Assembly (NCBI GenBank): GCA_002842045.1
Contig: PHBX01000023.1
Coordinates: forward strand, 1-64,000
Length of the DNA stretch: 64,000 nucleotides
Source of the DNA: Chloroflexi bacterium HGW-Chloroflexi-3
GTDB lineage: Bacteria; Chloroflexota; Anaerolineae; Anaerolineales; Anaerolineaceae
Direction: 5' to 3'
Shown: positions 27,455-35,902 of the stretch, piece by piece
Position numbering within the stretch: the stretch's first letter is position 1
Layout: every line of letters begins with the position of its first letter
Notes under the pieces: model-generated
Databases searched by the model: none
Seen by the model: only the letters and a program-made list of their open reading frames with translations
Told to the model about the DNA's origin: nothing
Program-made: the position numbers and the translations under genes

Positions 27455-28633
27455 TTATTGTAAAAACAATTTCGGATCTACACGACCATAATCATCATGG
27501 CGCATTTCAAAATGTAAATGTGGACCTGATGAGTTGCCTGTGCTTCCCATTAATCCAATCACATCACCCTGAAAAACTGAAGCGCCACAACCATAATAGA
27601 TCTCACTCATGTGGGCATAAAGCGTTTGCCATCCACCACCATGGTCAATCACCATCATATAACCGTAACCATAATCATTCCAACCAGAATAAACAATGAC
27701 GCCATTATCGGCAGCGTACAAGGAATCACCTAAATAGCCACCAATATCAATGCCATAATGATTTGTCGCAGGAGAATAATCATATCCGGAGATAAACCGT
27801 TGCGGGGCTGGCCAGATGAATGTCCCAATACCTACTGCCCCATCAGTGATCACACCACATGCACCTGGTCCAATATTCTTTGCGACTGCAGGGTTATCTC
27901 GAGTAATTCTTGGAGCACTCCAGGTAATAAAATCTCGTTTACCTCCGGGAACAAATAATTCGGTCCCAGGTTCGATATTTGGAGCAGCAAAATCACCAAT
28001 CTCATCAATATTTAAATTATTTCCTGGCCAATTAATGATTTCCTCAGGTGGAACATCATAGTAACGGCTTACTCCATTAAGTCCTTCGCCGGCACTCCAG
28101 GTATGTAGAACACCATTTTGGGGAAGAATATTCAATTCAACACCTGGATAAAGTCTGTGAGGATCGTCACCTAAAGTATATAGATTCCCCCAAAGTATGG
28201 TTGATGGATCCAGATTAAATTTCTCTGCTATTCCAAAAATTGTATCCCCTTCAACTACAGTGTACTTTTCGATCTCATACCTTGGTTTTTCCGGTAAGGT
28301 GGTATCCATTTTCGTTATTCTATCCAATGATACAGTCGATACCTCAGGATCTGGAATAGAGAATTCTGGTAATTTTACAAATGCAGTTGCTGTTGGCATT
28401 TCAACTTTTGCAATGGCGGCCTGCGTTTCAGAAATTTCACCCTGCAAGTAAAAGCGACCCATTACCCAGACGACCAGTAATATAAGCGCGATCGAAGCGA
28501 TTACGGTACCTACACGCATACTGGCTTCTCCCAGTCCAAATCGAACAATATTATCCCAGATGGAACGCCAATCTTTTCTTGCAGTGGCTTCTTCCTTCAC
28601 ATCTGGTGAATTATTAAAATCTTCAATTGACAT
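27455..28633 (-). CDS. LysM-domain M23 metallopeptidase, membrane-anchored (2)
   Basis: Paralogue of the protein at 22863-23945, 392 residues. A cytoplasmic N terminus of about 40 residues precedes one span (about 42-64); a LysM domain (KYTVVEGDTIFGIAEKFNL, about 143-190) and a second LysM-like unit (TWSAGEGLNGVSRYYDV) follow. The C-terminal M23 domain has HYGIDIGG and HLHFEMRH as zinc-binding segments. A peptidoglycan or other cell-envelope substrate is inferred. GAGG precedes the ATG and a consensus promoter lies at 28653-28681. Its length and domain order match the paralogue apart from the longer cytoplasmic tail. Confidence 0.88.
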   Translation of the reverse strand: MSIEDFNNSPDVKEEATARKDWRSIWDNIVRFGLGEASMRVGTVIASIALILLVVWVMGRFYLQGEISETQAAIAKVEMPTATAFVKLPEFSIPDPEVSTVSLDRITKMDTTLPEKPRYEIEKYTVVEGDTIFGIAEKFNLDPSTILWGNLYTLGDDPHRLYPGVELNILPQNGVLHTWSAGEGLNGVSRYYDVPPEEIINWPGNNLNIDEIGDFAAPNIEPGTELFVPGGKRDFITWSAPRITRDNPAVAKNIGPGACGVITDGAVGIGTFIWPAPQRFISGYDYSPATNHYGIDIGGYLGDSLYAADNGVIVYSGWNDYGYGYMMVIDHGGGWQTLYAHMSEIYYGCGASVFQGDVIGLMGSTGNSSGPHLHFEMRHDDYGRVDPKLFLQ

Positions 28634-28652
28634 TTTTTACCTCTAGAGAGCC

Positions 28653-28681
28653 ATCATAACAAATGAAAAAATTAGTGTCAA
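28653..28681 (-). promoter_or_regulatory. Promoter of the LysM-M23 gene (2)
   Basis: On the minus strand TTGACA (28681-28676), a 17-base spacer and TATGAT (28658-28653) lie 20 bases before the ATG. This is one of the best sigma-70-type promoters in the window. Confidence 0.75.
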
Positions 28682-28737
28682 GGTGAACAAAATTCAGGAA
28701 ATCAAAAATAAAAATTTTCTTAATTTCCTTTTTGATG

Positions 28738-29232
28738 CTAATTTTTGATTGTTTTGGAAGTACGATTTTTCTTGAACGGAACCATGAATAGAAAACCAAT
28801 CGCAATGATTGCTTCGCCTATCTCAACTCCCCTGGTCTGCCAACCTCCGAAATAGGGCACATCTGGTAATGGATGGCTTCCGAATCCAAAGACGTCAGCC
28901 ATTCCAGCAAAGACAGCAATGACAAATCCTGTAGCTACAAGTCTCAAACCAATGTCAGCTAAAATGCTGGGAGCTTCTCGATTCCATAATGCCATCATAC
29001 TGATGTATCCTCCGAGGCACATAATCGCCAACCCCACCAAAAACATACCAATCTGGACAAATCCTATCACCGGACTGCGATCAAGACCAAATATTGAGGG
29101 TCGGGCTCCTAACAGAAATATAATAAAACCCAGGATGGTGAAAATTAATCCCAAACGTATCCTGAAATATGGTAATCCTTTGGTTGAAATTGATTCGTTA
29201 TCCAGATGATTATCTTGTTTCGACGAACTCAT
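28738..29232 (-). CDS. Four-span membrane protein of unknown function
   Basis: Not recognised. The 164-residue product has a polar N terminus of about 24 residues and four hydrophobic segments (about 28-46, 57-78, 93-112 and 135-152). No catalytic motif is visible. Its ATG overlaps the stop of the M19 dipeptidase gene (ATGA), so the two are probably co-translated and may be functionally linked. Downstream there is no clear hairpin before the next promoter region. Confidence 0.65.
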   Translation of the reverse strand: MSSSKQDNHLDNESISTKGLPYFRIRLGLIFTILGFIIFLLGARPSIFGLDRSPVIGFVQIGMFLVGLAIMCLGGYISMMALWNREAPSILADIGLRLVATGFVIAVFAGMADVFGFGSHPLPDVPYFGGWQTRGVEIGEAIIAIGFLFMVPFKKNRTSKTIKN

Positions 29233-30317
29233 TTAGAAAAAATCCTATCGAGTATTCTTTTCCAATTCATTGCAAAAATCGCATTTATTTCCTCTTGATT
29301 ATAACCACGAGAGGCCAAAATAGCATCCACTTGCGTTAATTCACCAATTGATATTAATTCAACTGGAACATCCGGGAAACCAAATCCACCATCGAAATCA
29401 GTGCCAATTGCCACATGATTTGCACTACCAGTGATCTGGCAAATATGATCAATATGGTTTACATAATGTTCCAAGGTTACTTTATCACGAGCGAATGATT
29501 TTGTCCAATTGGCTACCAGGAATTGATTATAAGGCATTACCCCCATGACCCCATCTCGCTCAGCAATTCTACGGATAATTGGGTCAGATAAATGTCTCTC
29601 TTCACCCGCACCATATAACAAAGATTTAGCATTTGCATGTGTAGATAGAACAGGCCCTTCATAGATATCCAAAGCCTGGTACACTGCTTGTTCACTCATA
29701 TGGGCGATATCTAAACCCATACCTAAATCAAGCATTATCTCTAACAATAATCTTCCCTCATCGGTCAATCCACCGGGTTCATACATCCCACCACTATACT
29801 TACCACCTGCCCAGGCTGGGCCAACAATTCTGACTCCTTTCTGGTGCCAGTCTTCAATTTCTTTGGGATGGTGTAATCCTTCAGCGCCTTCCATTAATAA
29901 AACCAATCCGATTGGATAGAAATTCTGGGAAGTTTTTTGTAATGTTTCCCAATGGTTTTGAAATTGCGAATTGTTTCTGAGAACAATAAACTGTTCGGGG
30001 TAATCTCCTTCCAGCCGATAATAATAATCAACCTGGTGCTGTAAAAGTGAGCTGGCTTCTTGAAAATTTCTGTAAACCACTTTCTCCCAATTTCCGGTTT
30101 GGTATCGCTTTGGCATAATAAATAATGTAGAGAATATGATACCGACATTCGCCTTCTGCCAATCTGCATAACCTAACATGGCGTGTCCATTCCATAGTGG
30201 AATCTCGGTGAATTGTTCGGTCATACGAATATCTGCAGCGGATTTTGAATAGTCTCGGTTGAATGAAATTGCTGCGTAAGCTATATCTTCATGTGCATCG
30301 ATCAGAATTTTTCTCAT
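29229..30317 (-). CDS. Membrane dipeptidase (peptidase M19 family)
   Basis: Zinc-dependent dipeptidase of the amidohydrolase fold, 362 residues. Metal-site segments visible are LIDAHEDIAY (HxD-like, near residue 8), LLMEGAEGLHH (bridging Glu, about 142), STHANAKSL (about 226) and VAIGTDFDGG (about 305). M19 enzymes cleave dipeptides including D-residue and unsaturated forms; the substrate here is unknown. No signal peptide is found, so it is likely cytoplasmic. Overlap with the next membrane-protein gene suggests an operon. The upstream terminator belongs to the S1-domain gene. Confidence 0.88.
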   Translation of the reverse strand: MRKILIDAHEDIAYAAISFNRDYSKSAADIRMTEQFTEIPLWNGHAMLGYADWQKANVGIIFSTLFIMPKRYQTGNWEKVVYRNFQEASSLLQHQVDYYYRLEGDYPEQFIVLRNNSQFQNHWETLQKTSQNFYPIGLVLLMEGAEGLHHPKEIEDWHQKGVRIVGPAWAGGKYSGGMYEPGGLTDEGRLLLEIMLDLGMGLDIAHMSEQAVYQALDIYEGPVLSTHANAKSLLYGAGEERHLSDPIIRRIAERDGVMGVMPYNQFLVANWTKSFARDKVTLEHYVNHIDHICQITGSANHVAIGTDFDGGFGFPDVPVELISIGELTQVDAILASRGYNQEEINAIFAMNWKRILDRIFSK

Positions 30318-30331
30318 GGATTACCTTATTG

Positions 30332-30360
30332 AAAAAAAGCGCACCCTCAGGCGCGCTTTT
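30332..30360 (-). terminator. Terminator of the S1-domain gene
   Basis: On the minus strand AAAAGCGC (30360-30353) pairs with GCGCTTTT (30342-30335), followed by TTT. It lies 20 bases after the S1 gene stop. Confidence 0.85.
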
Positions 30361-30380
30361 GTAATCATTCGACAATTTTC

Positions 30381-31727
30381 TTATGACTCTTGATTGGGTT
30401 TTTCTTCTGGTTGAACTTCCGGTTCTTCATCTTGCTGCTCTTCTGGCACTACATCTTTTTTTCCTTCTGAAGGTACTTCTTGTTTTTCTTTTGGCAATAC
30501 TTCTTGTTCTTCAGGTGTTTCTGTGTCGTCGAGTTCAACTTCGTCTAACAACATATCCTCAAGGGTCTTCCAATCCATTTCTGCGAATGCCATGGAATCT
30601 ACGCGACGAATGCTGAGACCAATTCGATGATTTTCTGGTTCAATCTTGATAACACGCAGTGTGATTGTTTCACCTTCTTTGAGCACTTCTTTGGGATGTT
30701 CAATTCTACGTTCGCTAATCTCACTAATATGGATCAAACCTTCCAGATCTTCTTCAATTCGGGCGAAGGCACCAAACTTGGTTAATCGCGTAATGGTTCC
30801 TTCTAATAATTGACCAACTTCATACTGACCAATTCGATTAATCCAGGGATCGTCCAATAACTGGCGTATGGAAAGACCAATTCGTTTTTTATCACGATCA
30901 ATATTGATTATCTTGACCTTGATTTCCTGACCAACTTTCAAAACTTCGGATGGATGCTGAATCCGGTCCCAAGAAATCTCCGAAAGGTGAACCAGTCCAT
31001 CAGCACCATTGATATTAACAAAAGCACCAAATTCTGCCAGACTGGTAACTTTTCCGGTACGAACATCACCTTCCTGTAACTCACTCAGAATCCGATCTTT
31101 GATCGTTTCACGTGTTTCTGAGCTGGCAGCCCGTTCGGATAAAATTAATCGGCGGCGTTCGCGATCAACTTCAATGACACAGACTTCAATTTCATCACCA
31201 ACCATAGGGCTCCAGCGTTTTTCGGGGGTATCACCTACTAATCCTGCTCTACGAGAGAGACTGATCTGTGACGCTGGAACAAATCCATTCAGACCTTCAA
31301 TTGGAACAATTAAGCCACCTTTGTTGTATCCACGAATAACGCTGCTATAGGAATCTTTTATTTTCAGAAGTTCTTCAGCTTTGAACCAGGATTTTTCCTC
31401 CATGGCTCGCATGAGTGAGAGAACTAAATTGCCATGGGAATCTTCTGGTGTCAATACAAAAACCCAAATTTCCTGTCCTACAGCTAACTTTTCTAACTCT
31501 TCTTGGGGAATCGCATCAAATTCACGTCCGGTAATAATACCTTCCGATTTAGCGCCAACACTAACCAAAATCTGGTTCGGTGAAATGCTGGCAATGACTC
31601 CTTGCTTGATTTCTCCAGCTCGTGGAAAATCTATATCCATGCCTTCTTGCTCGAGCAATGAAGCCATATTGTCTTCTTGCGAATTTTCAGGTTTTGTTTG
31701 CTCGAGATTGGTGTCTTTTTGCTCCAT
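30381..31727 (-). CDS. rpsA: S1 RNA-binding domain protein (30S ribosomal protein S1-like)
   Basis: The protein has four S1 domains in order: GEIKQGVIASISPNQILVSV, IRGYNKGGLIVPIEGLNGFV, GKVTSLAEFGAFVNINGADG and GTITRLTKFGAFARIEEDLE. The last two have the strongest consensus. The C-terminal tail of about 60 residues is very rich in Glu, Gln, Pro and Lys. With 448 residues it is shorter than six-domain S1 but similar to S1-like proteins of Gram-positive bacteria. The frame is open to a TTG at 31793 inside the secA 3' end; the ATG at 31727, with GGAG upstream, avoids overlap and is preferred. An ATG at 31667 is an alternative. It follows secA by about 25 bases. Confidence 0.82.
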   Translation of the reverse strand: MEQKDTNLEQTKPENSQEDNMASLLEQEGMDIDFPRAGEIKQGVIASISPNQILVSVGAKSEGIITGREFDAIPQEELEKLAVGQEIWVFVLTPEDSHGNLVLSLMRAMEEKSWFKAEELLKIKDSYSSVIRGYNKGGLIVPIEGLNGFVPASQISLSRRAGLVGDTPEKRWSPMVGDEIEVCVIEVDRERRRLILSERAASSETRETIKDRILSELQEGDVRTGKVTSLAEFGAFVNINGADGLVHLSEISWDRIQHPSEVLKVGQEIKVKIINIDRDKKRIGLSIRQLLDDPWINRIGQYEVGQLLEGTITRLTKFGAFARIEEDLEGLIHISEISERRIEHPKEVLKEGETITLRVIKIEPENHRIGLSIRRVDSMAFAEMDWKTLEDMLLDEVELDDTETPEEQEVLPKEKQEVPSEGKKDVVPEEQQDEEPEVQPEEKPNQES

Positions 31728-31752
31728 ACGATCTACATACTCCAATAAATTA

Positions 31753-32469
31753 TCAATGACGTCGTCTTTTTCTTTTACTTTTAGATTTATCAACGTCTTG
31801 GTTGTTTGAAATTATCTTTTCCTCAGTTGGGTTTACACGTTCTTTCTCTATCGTTGTATTAACCCGTTGCGAGGGCCGGTAAGTAAACATACGATTCACC
31901 AAAGCTGAACGGATATCTTCCAACAATGTCTTGAATAGTTCAGAAGCTTTAGACTTATATTGAACAAGTGGATCTCGTTGACCATAAGCTTCTAAACCAA
32001 TCGAAACGCGTAATGCTTCAACCTTGGTTAGATATTCCACCCACATTTGAGAAATGATCGACAACAGTAATTCTCGATAAATTTCATTTCTGACCCGTTT
32101 CCCGAGGATATCCCGCAGAATTATGCGTTCTTCGGAATCAAATTCTGGGATAATTTTATCTTTTAACTCCTCGAATTTTTCTTGCCCGATTTCTTTGACA
32201 ATTAAATCTCGGTTCTTTTCATCGAGATTGGATAAAGAAACCTGGTTTTGTTGAAGTCGGTTCAATTCATACACACCCCAAACCGATTGAAGGGCGATCA
32301 ATGCATCCTGTAAATGTTCTAATATCGATTGAGAAATCTGGGCTTTATCCTGGGCTTGTAAAGCATGTGCTGCCAGGAAAATGTAATTCAATCGGTTGTA
32401 GCGTTGTTTTACCTGGCGATGGGTCTTACGATCAAAAGCCAATCGACTCCCTTGAACAAGCGAAATCAA
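31753..32469 (-). CDS. secA: SecA C-terminal part, in the -1 frame
   Basis: This frame encodes the end of SecA. It has the helical scaffold/wing segment MWVEYLTKVEALRVSIGLEA, then YGQRDPLVQYKSKASELFKT, and a basic tail (KSKRKRRRH) rather than a zinc-binding SEC-C motif. Homologous sequence continues upstream without a stop to the A8 run at 32577-32570 (reading NTLLGEQGQLAIDI after the run), so it is not an independent gene: the first possible start is a TTG with no ribosome site. Joining by one -1 slip at the A8 run gives a single 1317-residue SecA. It may be a real slippage site or a sequence error. Confidence 0.8.
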   Translation of the reverse strand: MISLVQGSRLAFDRKTHRQVKQRYNRLNYIFLAAHALQAQDKAQISQSILEHLQDALIALQSVWGVYELNRLQQNQVSLSNLDEKNRDLIVKEIGQEKFEELKDKIIPEFDSEERIILRDILGKRVRNEIYRELLLSIISQMWVEYLTKVEALRVSIGLEAYGQRDPLVQYKSKASELFKTLLEDIRSALVNRMFTYRPSQRVNTTIEKERVNPTEEKIISNNQDVDKSKSKRKRRRH

Positions 32470-32558
32470 TAACCGAAAGAAATTATCCCGATCAATTGTT
32501 TTGGAATCAATTTGTCGAAGCCAATTATCAATGTCGATTGCTAATTGACCTTGTTCCC

Positions 32559-35500
32559 CTAAAAGCGTATTTTTTTTACATCCAGGTTATTGAACCTGAG
32601 CGCAAATGTCCCAACTGCCCGGGAAATATTGATATTTAATAAGAATTTCTCAATTTGATTGCGAATTTCATTTTCAATATCGTTGGAACCTTCCATCAAC
32701 TCTTGTAACTGTCGGGGATTCAGTTGCAATGGGGTCCGAACGAGATTAGATAGATCCTGTAGTAGTTGTTGCGGCTTCTGTGGTTCAAGATTTTGTGAAT
32801 CTTCCAAACCAGCTAAAAACGAATCGAGCGCATCAAACCTTTCCAGTTTTTGTGTTTCAACCGTTTCATCGACCCGGACCAGGAATTTTTGGGAGCTATC
32901 TATCGCATGTGTGATTTCTGCGTTCAAACTATCCTCAGAGAGTTTGAGCAAGAACGGTTTTAATTTATCTTTTGGTATCGGAAAATCACCCAAATTGCTA
33001 CCATACTCTTCCAGGATTATTTTTAGGTGAAATGAAGGGAAGAATACATCTTCATAGTCTATGGATGGTTGGATATCAGCCAGATATGCCATCAATTTCC
33101 ATGGACCTTCTTCATCCAACATAGCATTATTAACTCGCTGTTCAAGATCCAGCTTTACCATTTCCATCACATCTTCTGTTAAATCTTCCTTAACAAAGAC
33201 ACGATCTCTTTGAGAATAAATCCGTTTACGTTGCATATTAAGCACGTCATCATATTCCAGCAAATGCTTGCGGACATCGAAATTCGAACCTTCAACCCTC
33301 TGCTGAGATTGTTCAACTAATCGCCCCACCAAACCAGATTCAATCGGGATGTTAGCATCGACATTGAAACGTCGCATTAAACCATCCACTTGCAGACCAC
33401 CAAACAAACGCATTAATTCATCTTCCAATGAAAGATAGAAACGTGACGACCCGGGATCTCCCTGACGAGCTGCACGACCACGCAACTGGTTGTCAATGCG
33501 GCGTGCTTCGTGACGTTCCGAACCAATCACATGCAACCCCCCCAGAGCGCGGACACTTTCCATTTCATCCATTGACTGCAAAAAATCATTAACCGAATCA
33601 CTATAAATTCCATACAATTCCGGATCCATATTTTTCAATAGCTGCCGTTTATCCTCATCCCTGAGTGCATATGGATCGATCTGGTTCCTTCTTAATACCC
33701 GGGCTATATCTGCATGAACCTCTTCACTGATTTCACCACCTAATTTAATATCAACACCACGACCAGCCATATTTGTTGCAATCGTAACCGATCCGAAAGC
33801 TCCTGCTTTGCTAATAATCAAGGCTTCTTCATCATGTTTTCTGGCATTCAAAACCCGATGAGCAATACCCGCACCTAAAACGTCATTGAGACGCGACGAA
33901 TATTTTTCTGGTAAATCCAGAATTTCTAACCCACGTTTTAGATTGTCTGGATCTTGTGGATTCACCGATTCAAGCCCCAAATCCCGAGCAAATTTTCTCA
34001 TCTGAGCAATATTCAATTGATGCAGAGGTTCATTCAGAAATTCCAACTCGGGTACTTTTTGCTCGATCATTTCACGGTCATTTTTCTTCATCCAGGCATC
34101 CCGAATGAGAAGCGTTTGCATTAATCTGCGAATTTCTTCCATTGAAAGCCGATCGGATAATCGATCAGAAAGCTCAACTGATGTTGTCCCGATTAATTGT
34201 GGTCGACCCAGAATATGATAAAAAAGTACTTCTTTTCCAATGGATCGTAACTTTGCTTCTTCCGTCCGGTAGACGATATCCGGATAGTCTTTTCGTTTGA
34301 AGAAAACAGGGTTCTTTTCCGAATCGTCACGATTTGCATAGTATGTGTACCGATATCCAGCTTCATCTTTATCCTCGATAGTTATCATGAGAGCATCTTT
34401 GCCAAATGCTTGAAATTCAAGATTAGTCGGAATCGGCAATACATCCAGTTTGTAAATTTTGTTGAATTCTTCTGATTCTGTTTCGGCTGTACCGGTCATG
34501 CCTGCCAGTTTTTCATACATTCTGAAGTAATTCTGTATGGTGATGGTTGCGTAGGTAACATTCTCTGGTTCAACCTTTACCCCTTCTTTTGCTTCAACTG
34601 CCTGGTGTAAACCTTCGGACCATCTTCTACCTGGCATTAATCGACCGGTAAATTCATCCACAATCACAACTTTTCCACCCTGAACCAGGTAATCCTTATT
34701 CCGCCGGAATAAATGTTGTGCTTTGAGTGCCTGTTCAAGATATCCTAAAATTCTGGCTTGTTCTGGAGAAATATCCTCTGGTCGTTCAGGGTCATGAATA
34801 GCCATTTGCAGCAATTCTTCCACATGTGCTTCACCCAATTCAGTCAAAGCTACATAGCGATCTTTTTCATTGATCTCATAATCTTCCGGATTCAGTTGAC
34901 GAACAACCTGGGCCATGCGCACATACCATTCGGTTTCGTCCGAAGCAGGACCAGAGATAATCAAAGGGGTTCGTGCTTCATCAATCAGGATATTGTCGAT
35001 TTCATCAATGATCGAATAATAATGTCCCCTTTGAACCCGATCCTGCAGGCGATTGGTAAGATTATCACGCAAATAATCAAAACCAAATTCACTATTGGTT
35101 CCATAAACTACATCTGATAAATACGCCTGTTGACGGTTGACCATAACCAATTGATTTTGATCTTCAATGGAAGAAGTTTTTTCCAGGTCCACGATGAATG
35201 CTTTTTGTCCATTCTCAGTACGGCTTGCCATTTGCAAGACACCTACAGACAGCCCCAATGAGATATAGATAGGAGCCATCCAGCGTGCATCACGCCTGGC
35301 AAGGTAGTCATTGACCGTCACGACATGGACACCTCGTCCTGTGATCGCGTTCAGATAAACAGGTAAAGTGGCAACCAGGGTTTTTCCTTCACCTGTTCGC
35401 ATCTCCGCAATTTTTCCGCGGTGCATGGTAATGCCACCAATCATCTGCACATCGAAATGGCGTAATCCTAATGTCCTTTTGCTTACTTCGCGAACTGTAG

Positions 35501-35705
35501 CAAAAGCCTCTAGTAAAAGATCGTCCAATGTCTCCCCTTCTTGATACCTTTGTTTGAATTTGTCAGTTTTGTTAAATAATTCTGCATCTGATAATTTCTC
35601 AAACTGGGGTTCCAATTGGGTTATTAATCTGGCAAGTTCAGCTGTTTCTTCTATCTCTTTTTTTTGTGGATCATATCCAAATACTTTGGCTATCTTATTT
35701 AGCAT
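32559..35705 (-). CDS. secA: Preprotein translocase ATPase SecA, N-terminal 1048 residues
   Basis: Motor that pushes preproteins through SecYEG. Motifs in order: MRTGEGKTLVATLPVYLNAI (Walker A), VNDYLARRDARWM, VYGTNSEFGFDYLRDNL, IIDEIDNILIDEARTPLIIS (DEAD-like), AGMTGTAETE, IATNMAGRGVDIKLGG, GLHVIGSERHEARRIDNQLRGRAARQGDPG. The chain is much longer than the usual 800-900 residues, with extra sequence after SLGLSVGVLQ (about 30 residues), before KRKDYPDIVY (about 40), and between GTTSVELSDRL and GIAHRVLNA (about 90). The frame stops five codons after an A8 run (32577-32570), and the C-terminal domain continues in the -1 frame. The ATG at 35705 has AAAGGG six bases upstream; an in-frame TTG seven codons earlier is less likely. 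Confidence 0.93.
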   Translation of the reverse strand: MLNKIAKVFGYDPQKKEIEETAELARLITQLEPQFEKLSDAELFNKTDKFKQRYQEGETLDDLLLEAFATVREVSKRTLGLRHFDVQMIGGITMHRGKIAEMRTGEGKTLVATLPVYLNAITGRGVHVVTVNDYLARRDARWMAPIYISLGLSVGVLQMASRTENGQKAFIVDLEKTSSIEDQNQLVMVNRQQAYLSDVVYGTNSEFGFDYLRDNLTNRLQDRVQRGHYYSIIDEIDNILIDEARTPLIISGPASDETEWYVRMAQVVRQLNPEDYEINEKDRYVALTELGEAHVEELLQMAIHDPERPEDISPEQARILGYLEQALKAQHLFRRNKDYLVQGGKVVIVDEFTGRLMPGRRWSEGLHQAVEAKEGVKVEPENVTYATITIQNYFRMYEKLAGMTGTAETESEEFNKIYKLDVLPIPTNLEFQAFGKDALMITIEDKDEAGYRYTYYANRDDSEKNPVFFKRKDYPDIVYRTEEAKLRSIGKEVLFYHILGRPQLIGTTSVELSDRLSDRLSMEEIRRLMQTLLIRDAWMKKNDREMIEQKVPELEFLNEPLHQLNIAQMRKFARDLGLESVNPQDPDNLKRGLEILDLPEKYSSRLNDVLGAGIAHRVLNARKHDEEALIISKAGAFGSVTIATNMAGRGVDIKLGGEISEEVHADIARVLRRNQIDPYALRDEDKRQLLKNMDPELYGIYSDSVNDFLQSMDEMESVRALGGLHVIGSERHEARRIDNQLRGRAARQGDPGSSRFYLSLEDELMRLFGGLQVDGLMRRFNVDANIPIESGLVGRLVEQSQQRVEGSNFDVRKHLLEYDDVLNMQRKRIYSQRDRVFVKEDLTEDVMEMVKLDLEQRVNNAMLDEEGPWKLMAYLADIQPSIDYEDVFFPSFHLKIILEEYGSNLGDFPIPKDKLKPFLLKLSEDSLNAEITHAIDSSQKFLVRVDETVETQKLERFDALDSFLAGLEDSQNLEPQKPQQLLQDLSNLVRTPLQLNPRQLQELMEGSNDIENEIRNQIEKFLLNINISRAVGTFALRFNNLDVKKIRF

Positions 35706-35854
35706 TCTTTTCCCTTTATCAATCAATGATTAGTTGAAGTATTTTTTGCATTTTTTCGTAGAAATCGATTACCTTCATATCTGGTGGAAAATTATAGCAT
35801 AAGCGTCGCAATCATCGAGAAGGATGGTTTAACTTTTGTGTTTTTAATCAATTA

Positions 35855-35886
35855 AAAAAGGCTCTGTGATACTCACAAAGCCTTTC
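35855..35886 (-). terminator. Terminator of the 2-oxoacid dehydrogenase operon
   Basis: On the minus strand AAAGGCTTTGTG and CACAGAGCCTTT form a 12-bp stem with one mismatch, followed by a T run. It lies 16 bases after the lpdA stop. Confidence 0.88.
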
Positions 35887-35902
35887 GTTGTCACCATTTT
35901 TT

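Noticed and set aside
32469..32469. An independent gene starting at 32469
   Set aside because: The start is a TTG without a ribosome site and the homologous SecA sequence continues upstream to the A8 run, so it is the end of secA.
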